From DATHVI01 sp035461385 (GTDB lineage: Bacteria; Actinomycetota; Thermoleophilia; Solirubrobacterales; 70-9), in the NCBI GenBank assembly GCA_035461385.1, contig DATHVI010000192.1, forward strand, positions 1-5,089: a DNA stretch of 5,089 nt, written 5' to 3'. The position numbers and the translations under genes were made by a program. Shown one piece after another: positions 1-5,089 of this stretch (positions are counted from its first letter, which is position 1; the number at the start of each line of letters is the position of its first letter). Under the pieces are notes generated by a model that saw nothing but the letters and a program-made list of their open reading frames with translations, searched no databases and had not been told where the DNA came from.

Positions 1-885
1 GCCGGCGGCCCCTGCGGTTCCAGCGGCAGCTCCCGAGCCGGCGGCGGCGCCGCCGGACCCGGCGCCTGAGCCGAGGCCGAACAGCTTCGCGCCGAAAGCG
101 GTCTGGAGCCAGACGAGCAGCGCCGGGGGAGCGAGCGCGGCGAGCGCGCGGCTGTTCGAGCGCAGCTTCGCCCGGTACTCGGAGCACTTCTCGCAGTGGC
201 GGACGTGGTGGCGGACCGGGCCCGAAGCCTTGCACAGTCCCTCGGCGGCCTCGGCGAGCTCGAGCTGGACCTCCCCGCAGCTCAGCGTCCGTGACTGGGT
301 CGCCTCCGCGAGCGACATCCGCGCCCGCACCAGCAGCGACTTCACCGCCGGCACCGTCGTCCCCATCGCGGCGGAGATCTCGTCGTAGGAGAGGGCGTCG
401 ATCTCGCGGAGGAGCAGGGCCGTGCGCTGAGTCTCGGGCAGCTCCTGGACGTCGGCGACGAGGGCGCGGAAGTCCTCTCGCCTCTGGACTCGCTCGGCGG
501 TCGTGGTCCCGCCGTCGTGGGGGTGGACGTCCATCGTGTCCTGCCCCTCGGGGACCGGCTTGCGAAGGTGGTTGAGGCAGCGGTTGCGGGCGATCCGGTA
601 GAGCCACGGACGGACGTTGATCTTCCGCTCGTCGGCGAGGATCGCGGCGTGCGCGTTCGTGAACACCTCCTGGAGGACGTCCTCGGCGTCCTCGGAGGAG
701 CCCACCATGTGACGGCAGAAGGCGAGCAGGCGGGCGTGGTAGCGGTCGAAGAGGACCTCGAACGCGCGCTCGTGCCCGGCCCGCATCAGCGCCACCAGCC
801 GCTCGTCGCCCTGAAGGCGAAGCAGAGGCGAGCGGCGCGCGAGCAGGCCCCGACGACTGGCGTGCTTTACCGCAGAGGCTTCCAT
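1..885 (-). CDS. ECF-type sigma-70 factor with C-terminal zinc-finger (anti-sigma-like) extension, partial
   Basis: This gene directs RNA polymerase to a specific promoter set. I translated the minus strand from ATG at 885; 295 residues are open to the left edge, so the C-terminus is missing. Sigma region 2 spans about residues 38-108 (RAFEVLFDRY, EDAEDVLQEVF, RPWLYRIARNRCLNHLR). Region 4 spans about 139-194 (LPETQRTALLLREIDALSYDEI, then a helix-turn-helix ending VKSLLVRARMSL). After region 4 comes a zinc-finger-like segment: Cys203, then H227-x3-C231-x2-C234, the ZAS/zf-HC2 pattern normally found in separate anti-sigma factors. A short hydrophobic stretch (about 247-264, with LAPPALLVWL) and a Gly/Ala-rich linker follow; a membrane segment beyond the window is plausible but unseen. 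No separate anti-sigma gene lies upstream. The start is uncertain: GTG at 900 is in frame, and neither start has a clear Shine-Dalgarno. The sigma assignment is firm; the regulatory role of the tail is inferred. Confidence 0.93.
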   Translation of the reverse strand, partial: MEASAVKHASRRGLLARRSPLLRLQGDERLVALMRAGHERAFEVLFDRYHARLLAFCRHMVGSSEDAEDVLQEVFTNAHAAILADERKINVRPWLYRIARNRCLNHLRKPVPEGQDTMDVHPHDGGTTTAERVQRREDFRALVADVQELPETQRTALLLREIDALSYDEISAAMGTTVPAVKSLLVRARMSLAEATQSRTLSCGEVQLELAEAAEGLCKASGPVRHHVRHCEKCSEYRAKLRSNSRALAALAPPALLVWLQTAFGAKLFGLGSGAGSGGAAAGSGAAAGTAGAAG

Positions 886-1008
886 TCGAGCAAAGAACAC
901 GGTAACAACGTCGCCGACGGGTTGCGGGCGATCGCGAAGCCGCGTCCTTGACTTGCATCGGCACGCCGTAGCGGGCGCTTGAGTCGGCGCGGAGGCCGCG
1001 GCGGCAGA

Positions 1009-1093
1009 TGCCCGGGGCGGGACTCGAACCCGCAATGCTCTTGCGAGCGGCGCGGTTTAAGCGCGCTGCCTGTTCCAGTTCGGCTACCCGGGC
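1009..1093 (-). tRNA. tRNA-Leu (anticodon UAA)
   Basis: This 85-nt class II tRNA decodes UUA (and by wobble UUG) leucine codons. The 7-bp acceptor stem pairs GCCCGGG with CCCGGGC, followed by discriminator A73 at 1009, as expected for leucine. The anticodon stem GCGCG/CGCGC encloses the loop CTTAAAC, which puts the anticodon TAA at 1059-1057. The long variable arm folds as GCTC-GCAA-GAGC, and the T arm is GCGGG-TTCGAGT-CCCGC. CCA is not encoded. It sits 25 bp downstream of the TetR gene and 123 bp upstream of the sigma factor start, all on the minus strand. UUA is a very rare codon in such GC-rich genomes; in Streptomyces the corresponding tRNA is BldA. Confidence 0.97.
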
Positions 1094-1099
1094 GCCTCG

Positions 1100-1129
1100 A
1101 TCGTAGCGCCGTAGCTGATCAGGTTTCAG
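1100..1129 (-). promoter_or_regulatory. candidate promoter of tRNA-Leu, overlapping the end of the TetR gene
   Basis: On the minus strand, CTGAAA (1129-1124; 4 of 6 matches to TTGACA) is followed after 18 bp by TACGAT (1105-1100; 4 of 6 matches to TATAAT). Six bases separate this -10 box from the first tRNA base at 1093, so transcription would begin at or within a few bases of the mature 5' end. The -35 box lies inside the last codons of the TetR gene. Matches are moderate and the call rests on position. Read-through from the TetR gene is an alternative source of the tRNA. Confidence 0.35.
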
Positions 1130-1787
1130 GTTTGGTCCGCCGCCCCGGGCTCGCACCGGACGCGCCGACGAGCGCCGCCATCAGCTCGACCGCCTGCGCG
1201 CGCGAGAGCCCCTGCTCGCGGGTCAGCGAGCGCCAGGTGGTGAACGCGAGGGCGTGGCCGATCGCCGCCCGCACCGTCCTCCGGGCGGGGCCGCGCTCGG
1301 GGCGGCCGGCGACGAGCGCTTCGCGGGCGGCCTCGAAGTAGGCGGAGAACAGCTCCATCGACGGCCGCAGGGCAGGGACGGTGGCGACGTCGCGGAGGTT
1401 GTTCTCGATCATCTCCGCGGTCCGCTCGTAGTACGAGTAGACCTCGTCGAGTGCTCGGTGCAGGCGTGCGTCGCCGTCGCCTTCCTTCGCCCAGCCCTCC
1501 GGGTCGGGTGGCGGGTTCTGGGCGATCCAGTGTGAGGAGCAGGCCTCGAACAGCGCCGCCTCGTCGGGGAAGTGGCGGTAGACGGTCCCGCGCTGGACGC
1601 CGGCCTCCACGGCGACGCCGCTGATCGTCGTCCGCGCCGCCCCGACGCTCCCGTGGAGCTTCACCGCGGCCTCCGTGATCCGCAGCCGGGTCGCCGCCTC
1701 CTTCTCCGCCCGACGCCGCTTCTCGTACTTGCGCCTGCGCGCGGCCTTGGTGGCGCGATCTGTGACCTTTGCACTTTCAGCAGACAT
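1119..1787 (-). CDS. TetR/AcrR-family transcriptional regulator
   Basis: This is a 222-residue DNA-binding regulator, probably a dimeric repressor released by a small ligand. The N-terminal helix-turn-helix domain spans about residues 34-82: RITEAAVKLHGSVGAARTTI, then GVAVEAGVQRGTVYRHFPDE, the recognition-helix region typical of the family. The remainder (about 100-210) is the variable all-helical ligand-binding and dimerisation domain, which gives no clue to the ligand. A basic segment (about residues 11-36, with ARRRKYEKRRRAEKE) precedes the HTH; such extensions often add DNA contacts. ATG at 1787 is the only Met start ahead of the HTH, but its Shine-Dalgarno is weak. The gene is transcribed away from the cupin gene across a 98-bp gap, the usual arrangement of a TetR protein with its target, so control of the cupin gene and of itself is the likely role. 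Length is slightly above the family average of about 200. Confidence 0.94.
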   Translation of the reverse strand: MSAESAKVTDRATKAARRRKYEKRRRAEKEAATRLRITEAAVKLHGSVGAARTTISGVAVEAGVQRGTVYRHFPDEAALFEACSSHWIAQNPPPDPEGWAKEGDGDARLHRALDEVYSYYERTAEMIENNLRDVATVPALRPSMELFSAYFEAAREALVAGRPERGPARRTVRAAIGHALAFTTWRSLTREQGLSRAQAVELMAALVGASGASPGRRTKPET

Positions 1788-1790
1788 TTG

Positions 1791-1865
1791 TGTTCAACCA
1801 TATTGACAGATCGCCCGGCGCCTGGTAGGTTCGCCAAACACTGCTGTTCAATCAAATCCGTGAAC
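1791..1865. promoter_or_regulatory. candidate TetR operators: repeated TGTTCAA boxes with inverted partners
   Basis: The heptamer TGTTCAA occurs at 1791-1797 and again at 1845-1851 in the same orientation, 54 bp apart (about five helical turns). Each copy has an inverted partner. The first forms TCAA-CCATA-TTGA (1794-1806), with TGT and ACA outside it offset by one base. The second forms GTTCA-N10-TGAAC (1846-1850 and 1861-1865). The first box overlaps the -35 hexamer of the predicted cupin promoter and lies four bases from the TetR start codon; the second lies just after the predicted transcription start. This placement suits repression of both genes. The symmetry is imperfect and the exact operator is inferred. 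Confidence 0.45.
1803..1831 (+). promoter_or_regulatory. predicted promoter of the cupin gene
   Basis: A perfect TTGACA (1803-1808) is followed after 17 bp by TAGGTT (1826-1831), which keeps the conserved first TA and last T of a -10 box. Transcription would begin near 1838, giving a leader of about 48 nt before the cupin ATG. The perfect -35 box with ideal spacing, in a GC-rich divergent gap directly upstream of a gene with a strong ribosome site, supports a housekeeping-type promoter. The -35 box sits within the first candidate operator. Confidence 0.6.
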
Positions 1866-1872
1866 CGGATGG

Positions 1873-1878
1873 AAGGAG
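1873..1878 (+). promoter_or_regulatory. strong Shine-Dalgarno of the cupin gene
   Basis: AAGGAG ends seven bases before ATG at 1886. It fixes the start of the cupin gene and excludes the in-frame ATG at residue 8. It is the only clear ribosome-binding site in the window; the other genes have weak or no Shine-Dalgarno. Confidence 0.85.
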
Positions 1879-1885
1879 ACACAAG

Positions 1886-2452
1886 ATGACCGCAGCGACG
1901 CAGACCATGACCAGGACGGCGGCCGAGGTCGTAGCGGCCGAGCGCCGGCGCTTCGAGCACAGCCAGGGCCCCCGGATCGTCGGGCCGCGGGACGGCGACT
2001 ACGTCGAGCTCGGCGCGCTCGGCGTCAGGTTCATGGCCTGGACCGAGGAGACCGGCGGCGGGTTCGCGCTCGTCGAGCATCCGATCCCGCCGAAGACCCT
2101 CTGCGCGCCGCTTCACCGGCACGCGAACGAGGACGAGTACAGCTACGTCCTCGAGGGCCGGATGGGCGCCCAGCTCGGCGACGAGGTGGTCTACGCCGAG
2201 GCCGGCGACTTCGTGTTCAAGCCCCGCAACCAGTGGCACACCTTCTGGAACGCGGGCGACACCGAGTGCCGGATCCTCGAGATCATCGCCCCAGGCGGCT
2301 TCGAGCGCTTCTTCGCCGAGTGGGCGGCGGGCGCCGAGGCGGGGAGCCTCGACCAGGCCGAGATCGGCCGCCGCTACGGCTTCGAGGCCGACCTCGACAG
2401 CGTCCCGCGCCTGCTCTCAGAGCACGGCCTGACGCTGCCGCTCCGCGTCTGA
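1886..2452 (+). CDS. cupin-domain protein (single cupin, metal-binding motifs intact)
   Basis: This 188-residue protein has one complete cupin barrel. Motif 1 is H77-x-H79-x4-E84-x6-G91 (PLHRHANEDEYSYVLEG) and motif 2 is G107-x5-P113-x4-H118-x3-N122 (AGDFVFKPRNQWHTFWN). The predicted metal ligands His77, His79, Glu84 and His118 are all present, so it probably binds Fe, Mn or another divalent metal. No signal peptide or membrane segment is seen, so it should be cytoplasmic. The family includes small dioxygenases (quercetinase-like), isomerases and non-enzymatic binding proteins, so the substrate cannot be named. A C-terminal helical tail (about 140-188) follows the barrel. A strong Shine-Dalgarno supports the start. 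The gene is divergent from the TetR gene, which probably represses it, and a hairpin begins 18 bp after its stop. The fold is certain; an enzymatic role is inferred. Confidence 0.93.
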   Translation: MTAATQTMTRTAAEVVAAERRRFEHSQGPRIVGPRDGDYVELGALGVRFMAWTEETGGGFALVEHPIPPKTLCAPLHRHANEDEYSYVLEGRMGAQLGDEVVYAEAGDFVFKPRNQWHTFWNAGDTECRILEIIAPGGFERFFAEWAAGAEAGSLDQAEIGRRYGFEADLDSVPRLLSEHGLTLPLRV

Positions 2453-2470
2453 GCGCCGACCCCCCGCCCG

Positions 2471-2513
2471 GTGAGGCGGATTTTGCATCGCAGTGATGCA
2501 AAATCCGCCTCAC
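2471..2513. repeat. perfect 19-bp inverted repeat between convergent genes; probable bidirectional terminator
   Basis: The left arm GTGAGGCGGATTTTGCATC (2471-2489) is the exact reverse complement of the right arm (2495-2513), around the 5-nt loop GCAGT. It begins 18 bp after the cupin stop and lies 91 bp beyond the aldehyde dehydrogenase stop, so transcripts from either side would form the hairpin. No T-run follows either arm; the only T-run is inside the stem. A U-tract-less terminator is therefore the simplest reading, with a REP-like dispersed element or a protein-binding palindrome as alternatives. The structure is certain; the function is inferred. Confidence 0.85.
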
Positions 2514-2529
2514 CCCCTCGCGCGTCCCG

Positions 2530-2551
2530 GCCCTCGCCCGGGGGCGAGGGC
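2530..2551. repeat. second GC-rich hairpin (9-bp arms)
   Basis: GCCCTCGCC (2530-2538) pairs with GGCGAGGGC (2543-2551) around the loop CGGG. It lies 16 bp to the right of the 19-bp inverted repeat and 52 bp beyond the dehydrogenase stop. For leftward transcripts from the dehydrogenase it would be the first hairpin reached. No T-run follows it. It may act with its neighbour in ending transcription, though short GC palindromes also arise by chance at this base composition. Confidence 0.5.
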
Positions 2552-2607
2552 GCCGCGTCGCCCAGAGCTCTGCGGCGTCGCCTCAGGACCATGCGGCGTC
2601 GGCTCAG
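2551..2607. repeat. short degenerate tandem repeat, about 21-bp period, entering the dehydrogenase 3' end
   Basis: TGCGGCGTCGCCTCAG (2571-2586) and TGCGGCGTCGGCTCAG (2592-2607) are 16-bp direct repeats with one mismatch, spaced 21 bp apart. A weaker third copy, CGCCGCGTCGCCCAG, lies at 2551-2565. The rightmost copy contains the TGA stop of the aldehyde dehydrogenase (2606-2604, minus strand), so the array looks like duplication of the gene's 3' end into the gap. No function is evident. Confidence 0.6.
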
Positions 2608-4109
2608 AGCTGCGTCCAGACCGTCTTCGTCTCGAGGTAGGCGTCGAGGTTGGCGTGGCCCTTCTCGCGGCCGATCCCCGACGCCTTGAAGCCCCCGAAC
2701 GGGGCGGCCGGATCGCCACCGCCCCAGCTGTTGACGTAGACGGTGCCGGCGTCGAGCATCGCCGCGAGCTTGTGGGCGGCGGAGACGTCGCGGGTCCAAA
2801 GCCCGGCGGCGAGCCCGTAGTCGGTGTCGTTCGCCCGCCGCGCGACCTCGTCGAGGTCCTCGAACGGCATCGCGACCAGCACCGGGCCGAAGATCTCCTC
2901 GCGGGCGATCCGCATCTCGTCGCCGACGCCGGCGAACAGGGTCGGGCGGACGAAGTAGCCGCCGTTCGCGCCCCCGTCGCCGCCTTCGGCGACACCGCCG
3001 GTGACCATCTCCGCGCCCTCGTCGAGCCCGGAGTCGATGTAGCCCGCGACCCGGTCGAGCTGCTCGGCCGAGACCACCGGCCCGAACTGGGTCTCGGGGT
3101 CGAGCCCGGGCCCGATCCGCGCCTCGCGGGCGAAGCCGGCGAGCCGCTCGACCACCTCGTCGAAGAGCCTCGCCTGGACGAACAGCCGCGAGCCGGCGTT
3201 GCACGCCTGGCCGGAGTTGAAGTAGATGCCCTGGAACGACCCCGCGACCGCGGCGTCGAGGTCGGCGTCGGGGAGGATGATGTTCGGGCTCTTGCCGCCG
3301 AGCTCGAGCGTCACCCGTTTCAACGCGCGCCCGCACTTGGCGCCGATCTCCCGCCCGACCGCGGTCGACCCGGTGAACGCGACCTTGTCGACCCACGGAG
3401 AGTCGACCATCGCCGCCCCGGTTTCGCCGTCGCCGGTGAGCACGTTCAGCATCCCCGGCGGAAACCCGACCTCGAGCGCCAGCTCGCCGAGGCGAAGCGC
3501 GGTCAGCGGCGTCTGCTCGGCCGGCTTCAGCAGCACCGGGCACCCGGCGGCGAGCGCCGGCGCGACCTTCCACGCGGCCATCACCAGCGGGAAGTTCCAG
3601 GGAACGATCTGGGCGCAGACCCCGACCGGCTGGCGGAGCGTGTAGCAGAGCACGTCGCGGGCCGAGACCGGGATCGTCTCTCCCTCGATCTTCGTCGGCC
3701 AGCCGGCGTAGTAGCGGAGGTGGTTGACGGTCGCGGCGATGTCGGCCCGCGCCGCGGCGAGCGGCTTGCCGTTGTCGAGCGACTCGAGCTCGGCGAGCTC
3801 GTCGCCGTTTCGCTTCACCAGCTCGGCGAGCGTGTAGATCAGCCCCGCTCGCTTCGCCGGCGAGAGCTTTCGCAGCGGGCCTTCGAGCGCGCCGCGCGCC
3901 GCCCGGGCCGCGCGCTCGACGGCGGCGGGCCCGGCGTGTGAGACGTCGCAGATCGGCTCGCCGGTCGCCGGGTCGACCGTCGAGAACGTCCGCCCGGTCT
4001 CGGCTTCGATCCACTCGCCGTCGATCAGCAGGCGATGGGGGGCCCGGGCGACGAACTGGCGGCTGGCCTCGGAGAGCGCTGCGGTACCGGCGGTTGCCAT
4101 CGCCCGCAT
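2604..4109 (-). CDS. NAD(P)-dependent aldehyde dehydrogenase
   Basis: This 501-residue cytoplasmic enzyme oxidises an aldehyde to the carboxylic acid using NAD+ or NADP+; the length matches the ALDH superfamily. Key residues are all present: Asn172 in PWNFP (oxyanion hole), Lys195 and Glu198 in LLKPAE (cofactor ribose binding), the Rossmann glycine motif FTGSTAVG (245-252), general base Glu269 in LELGGKSP, catalytic Cys303 in FNSGQAC, Glu405 in EEIFGPV, and PFGGFKASGIGRE (470-482). The overall pattern fits the ALDH1/2-like and betaine-aldehyde-dehydrogenase-like group; the substrate cannot be assigned. The segment before PFGG reads VNSWGGGDPAA, where relatives usually have larger side chains, which may affect the substrate pocket or oligomer contacts. 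ATG at 4109 and ATG at 4100 are both possible starts; neither has a good Shine-Dalgarno. The gene lies 40 bp after the TPR protein on the same strand, so co-transcription is likely. Confidence 0.96.
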   Translation of the reverse strand: MRAMATAGTAALSEASRQFVARAPHRLLIDGEWIEAETGRTFSTVDPATGEPICDVSHAGPAAVERAARAARGALEGPLRKLSPAKRAGLIYTLAELVKRNGDELAELESLDNGKPLAAARADIAATVNHLRYYAGWPTKIEGETIPVSARDVLCYTLRQPVGVCAQIVPWNFPLVMAAWKVAPALAAGCPVLLKPAEQTPLTALRLGELALEVGFPPGMLNVLTGDGETGAAMVDSPWVDKVAFTGSTAVGREIGAKCGRALKRVTLELGGKSPNIILPDADLDAAVAGSFQGIYFNSGQACNAGSRLFVQARLFDEVVERLAGFAREARIGPGLDPETQFGPVVSAEQLDRVAGYIDSGLDEGAEMVTGGVAEGGDGGANGGYFVRPTLFAGVGDEMRIAREEIFGPVLVAMPFEDLDEVARRANDTDYGLAAGLWTRDVSAAHKLAAMLDAGTVYVNSWGGGDPAAPFGGFKASGIGREKGHANLDAYLETKTVWTQL

Positions 4110-4149
4110 CGTAGTCGCGCCCGGCCGGCAGCGATCCTGATCGCCGGCG

Positions 4150-5089
4150 CTAGGGCCCGGTCTCCTCGAGCCGCTGCCGGTCCGCCTCGGCGCGCTCCTC
4201 CCAGGGCTTCATCGCGAGCTCGCGGTAGGTGTCGAGGGCGTCGGCGAGGAGCTCGGACGCGCGTTCGCGATCGCCCGGCTCTGCCTTGTCGATCAAGGCC
4301 CGGGCGAAGTCGTGGCGGGCGTGGGCCATCCACGGTCGACCGCCCATCTGGGCGTTGACCTCGATCGCCCGGGTCAGGTGGCCCTCGGCGGCGTCCCAGT
4401 CGCCGCAGAGGGCGGCGAGCACGCCGAGCGGTCGCTCGATCGAGCCCAGGGTCATCTCCGGGAACGCGTGCGCGTTGAGGCGAGCGAACGGGAGCAGCTG
4501 CCGGTACAGGACCTGCGCTCGTTCGCGGTCCCCGAGGACGGCGCAGACGTCGGCGAGCAGCGTCATCGAGGCGAGCCATTCCTCGTCGAGGTACAACCCC
4601 CCGAACTCGTCCCGCGCGAGGTCCTCGAAAACCGCCCGGGCATCGGCTTCGTGGCCATCGTCGAGGAGGAGGACTGCGAGCGCACAGCGCAGGATCGTGT
4701 AGGTCTCGTATTCAGTGACCAGGCTCGCCAGCGCATCAGGCCGGTATGGCGGGACGCCGCGCTCGCGGTGAAGGGCGAACATCTGCAGCCGGTAGCTGAC
4801 GGTGGCGTTGAAGCCGAGCGCGCCTCGCCCGAGCTCGTACGCACGCGGTATCAGCTCGACCGCGTCGTCGAACCTGCCTTCGAATACCGCCGACGCGGCT
4901 TCGAGGCCGGCCGGGTACCAGCGATACGCCGGCTCCTTGAGCTCGTCTGCCAGCCGCGTCGCCATCTCGACCTCTTGGCGCGCCATCCGGGTGTCGCCGA
5001 GCTGCAGGTGGAAGAAGCACTTCCACCAGTGGCCGGTCAGCTCGGCCTCGGGATCGCCGCCGCGGGGGCCGAGCGCCACGGCGAGCGCA
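4150..5089 (-). CDS. TPR-like helical repeat protein, C-terminal part only; probably the tail of a large regulatory ATPase or cyclase-type protein
   Basis: The reading frame is open to the right edge, giving at least 312 residues ending at TAG (4152-4150); the true N-terminus lies outside the window. A GTG at 5079 could start translation but has no ribosome site at a visible distance and would begin inside the repeat region, so truncation by the window is preferred. The visible part is all alpha-helical, with tandem TPR-like helix pairs: LQLGDTRMARQEVEMATRLA, EGRFDDAVELIPRAYELG, LLADVCAVLGDRERAQVLYR, LCGDWDAAEGHLTRAIEV and DRERASELLADALDTYREL. No DNA-binding or catalytic domain is seen here. 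In actinobacteria such tails commonly end large proteins with an AAA ATPase plus an adenylate-cyclase or BTAD/LuxR-type domain, where they mediate ligand or protein contacts. That identity is family knowledge plus inference. The gap to the aldehyde dehydrogenase is 40 bp, which suggests one transcript. Confidence 0.8.
   Translation of the reverse strand, partial: ALAVALGPRGGDPEAELTGHWWKCFFHLQLGDTRMARQEVEMATRLADELKEPAYRWYPAGLEAASAVFEGRFDDAVELIPRAYELGRGALGFNATVSYRLQMFALHRERGVPPYRPDALASLVTEYETYTILRCALAVLLLDDGHEADARAVFEDLARDEFGGLYLDEEWLASMTLLADVCAVLGDRERAQVLYRQLLPFARLNAHAFPEMTLGSIERPLGVLAALCGDWDAAEGHLTRAIEVNAQMGGRPWMAHARHDFARALIDKAEPGDRERASELLADALDTYRELAMKPWEERAEADRQRLEETGP

Noticed and set aside
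517..951. A 144-codon open frame on the plus strand over the sigma factor.
   Set aside because: It is antisense to a well-supported sigma factor, with no domain and no ribosome site.
2471..2513. Near-identical short peptides (MRRILH...) readable from both strands at the palindrome.
   Set aside because: They are a direct consequence of the inverted repeat being read in both directions, not evidence of small genes.
2493..3941. A 482-codon open frame on the plus strand, antisense to the dehydrogenase.
   Set aside because: Its composition (Arg, Gly, Pro, Ala, Asp) and lack of any recognisable domain mark it as the antisense shadow of the dehydrogenase.
2374..4014. A long open frame on the minus strand (546 codons), out of frame with the dehydrogenase.
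   Set aside because: It is Arg-rich and low in complexity, lies almost wholly over the intact aldehyde dehydrogenase and runs through the palindrome. Long shadow frames are expected at this GC content.
4124..4148. An imperfect hairpin in the 40-bp gap between the TPR gene and the dehydrogenase (GCCGG/CCGGC and CGATC/GATCG with a 3-nt bulge).
   Set aside because: The stem is short and bulged, the loop is tiny and no T-run follows, so it does not support a terminator. Such pairings are common by chance in GC-rich DNA.
5077..5079. GTG as the start of a complete 309-residue TPR protein.
   Set aside because: The frame continues upstream to the window edge without a stop, and the GTG falls inside the helical repeat region, so the gene is better treated as cut by the window.

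Overview
The window is very GC-rich and has strong G/C bias at third codon positions. It carries five protein genes and one tRNA. The codon bias, an ECF sigma factor with a zinc-finger tail, a TPR-type regulator fragment and a cupin/TetR pair suggest a high-GC actinobacterium, possibly Thermoleophilia (Solirubrobacter/Gaiella-like). That placement is inference; no marker gene in the window proves it.

Layout, left to right. (1) 1-885, minus strand: an ECF-type sigma-70 factor with a C-terminal zinc-finger (H-x3-C-x2-C) extension and a Gly/Ala-rich tail that runs off the left edge. (2) 1009-1093, minus: tRNA-Leu with anticodon UAA, a class II tRNA with no encoded CCA. (3) 1119-1787, minus: a TetR-family repressor whose 3' end probably overlaps the tRNA promoter. 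(4) 1788-1885: a divergent control region with a TTGACA-17-TAGGTT promoter for the rightward gene and repeated TGTTCAA boxes around it. (5) 1886-2452, plus: a single-domain cupin with complete metal-binding motifs and a strong Shine-Dalgarno. (6) 2453-2603: a convergent gap holding a perfect 19-bp inverted repeat, a second GC hairpin and a short tandem repeat of about 21-bp period that reaches into the end of the next gene. (7) 2604-4109, minus: an NAD(P)-dependent aldehyde dehydrogenase with all catalytic residues. (8) 4150-5089, minus: the C-terminal part of an alpha-helical, TPR-rich protein that enters from the right edge and ends 40 bp before the dehydrogenase.

How the genes may work together: the TetR protein most likely controls the divergent cupin gene and itself. 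The TPR protein and the aldehyde dehydrogenase are on one strand with a short gap and may be co-transcribed. The dehydrogenase converges on the cupin, so a shared pathway is only a guess. The leftmost block (TetR, tRNA-Leu, sigma factor) lies on one strand with short gaps. No mobile element, CRISPR array, phage gene or clearly new multi-gene system is visible. The most unusual items are the sigma/zinc-finger fusion, the 43-bp palindrome and the repeat cluster next to the dehydrogenase stop codon.
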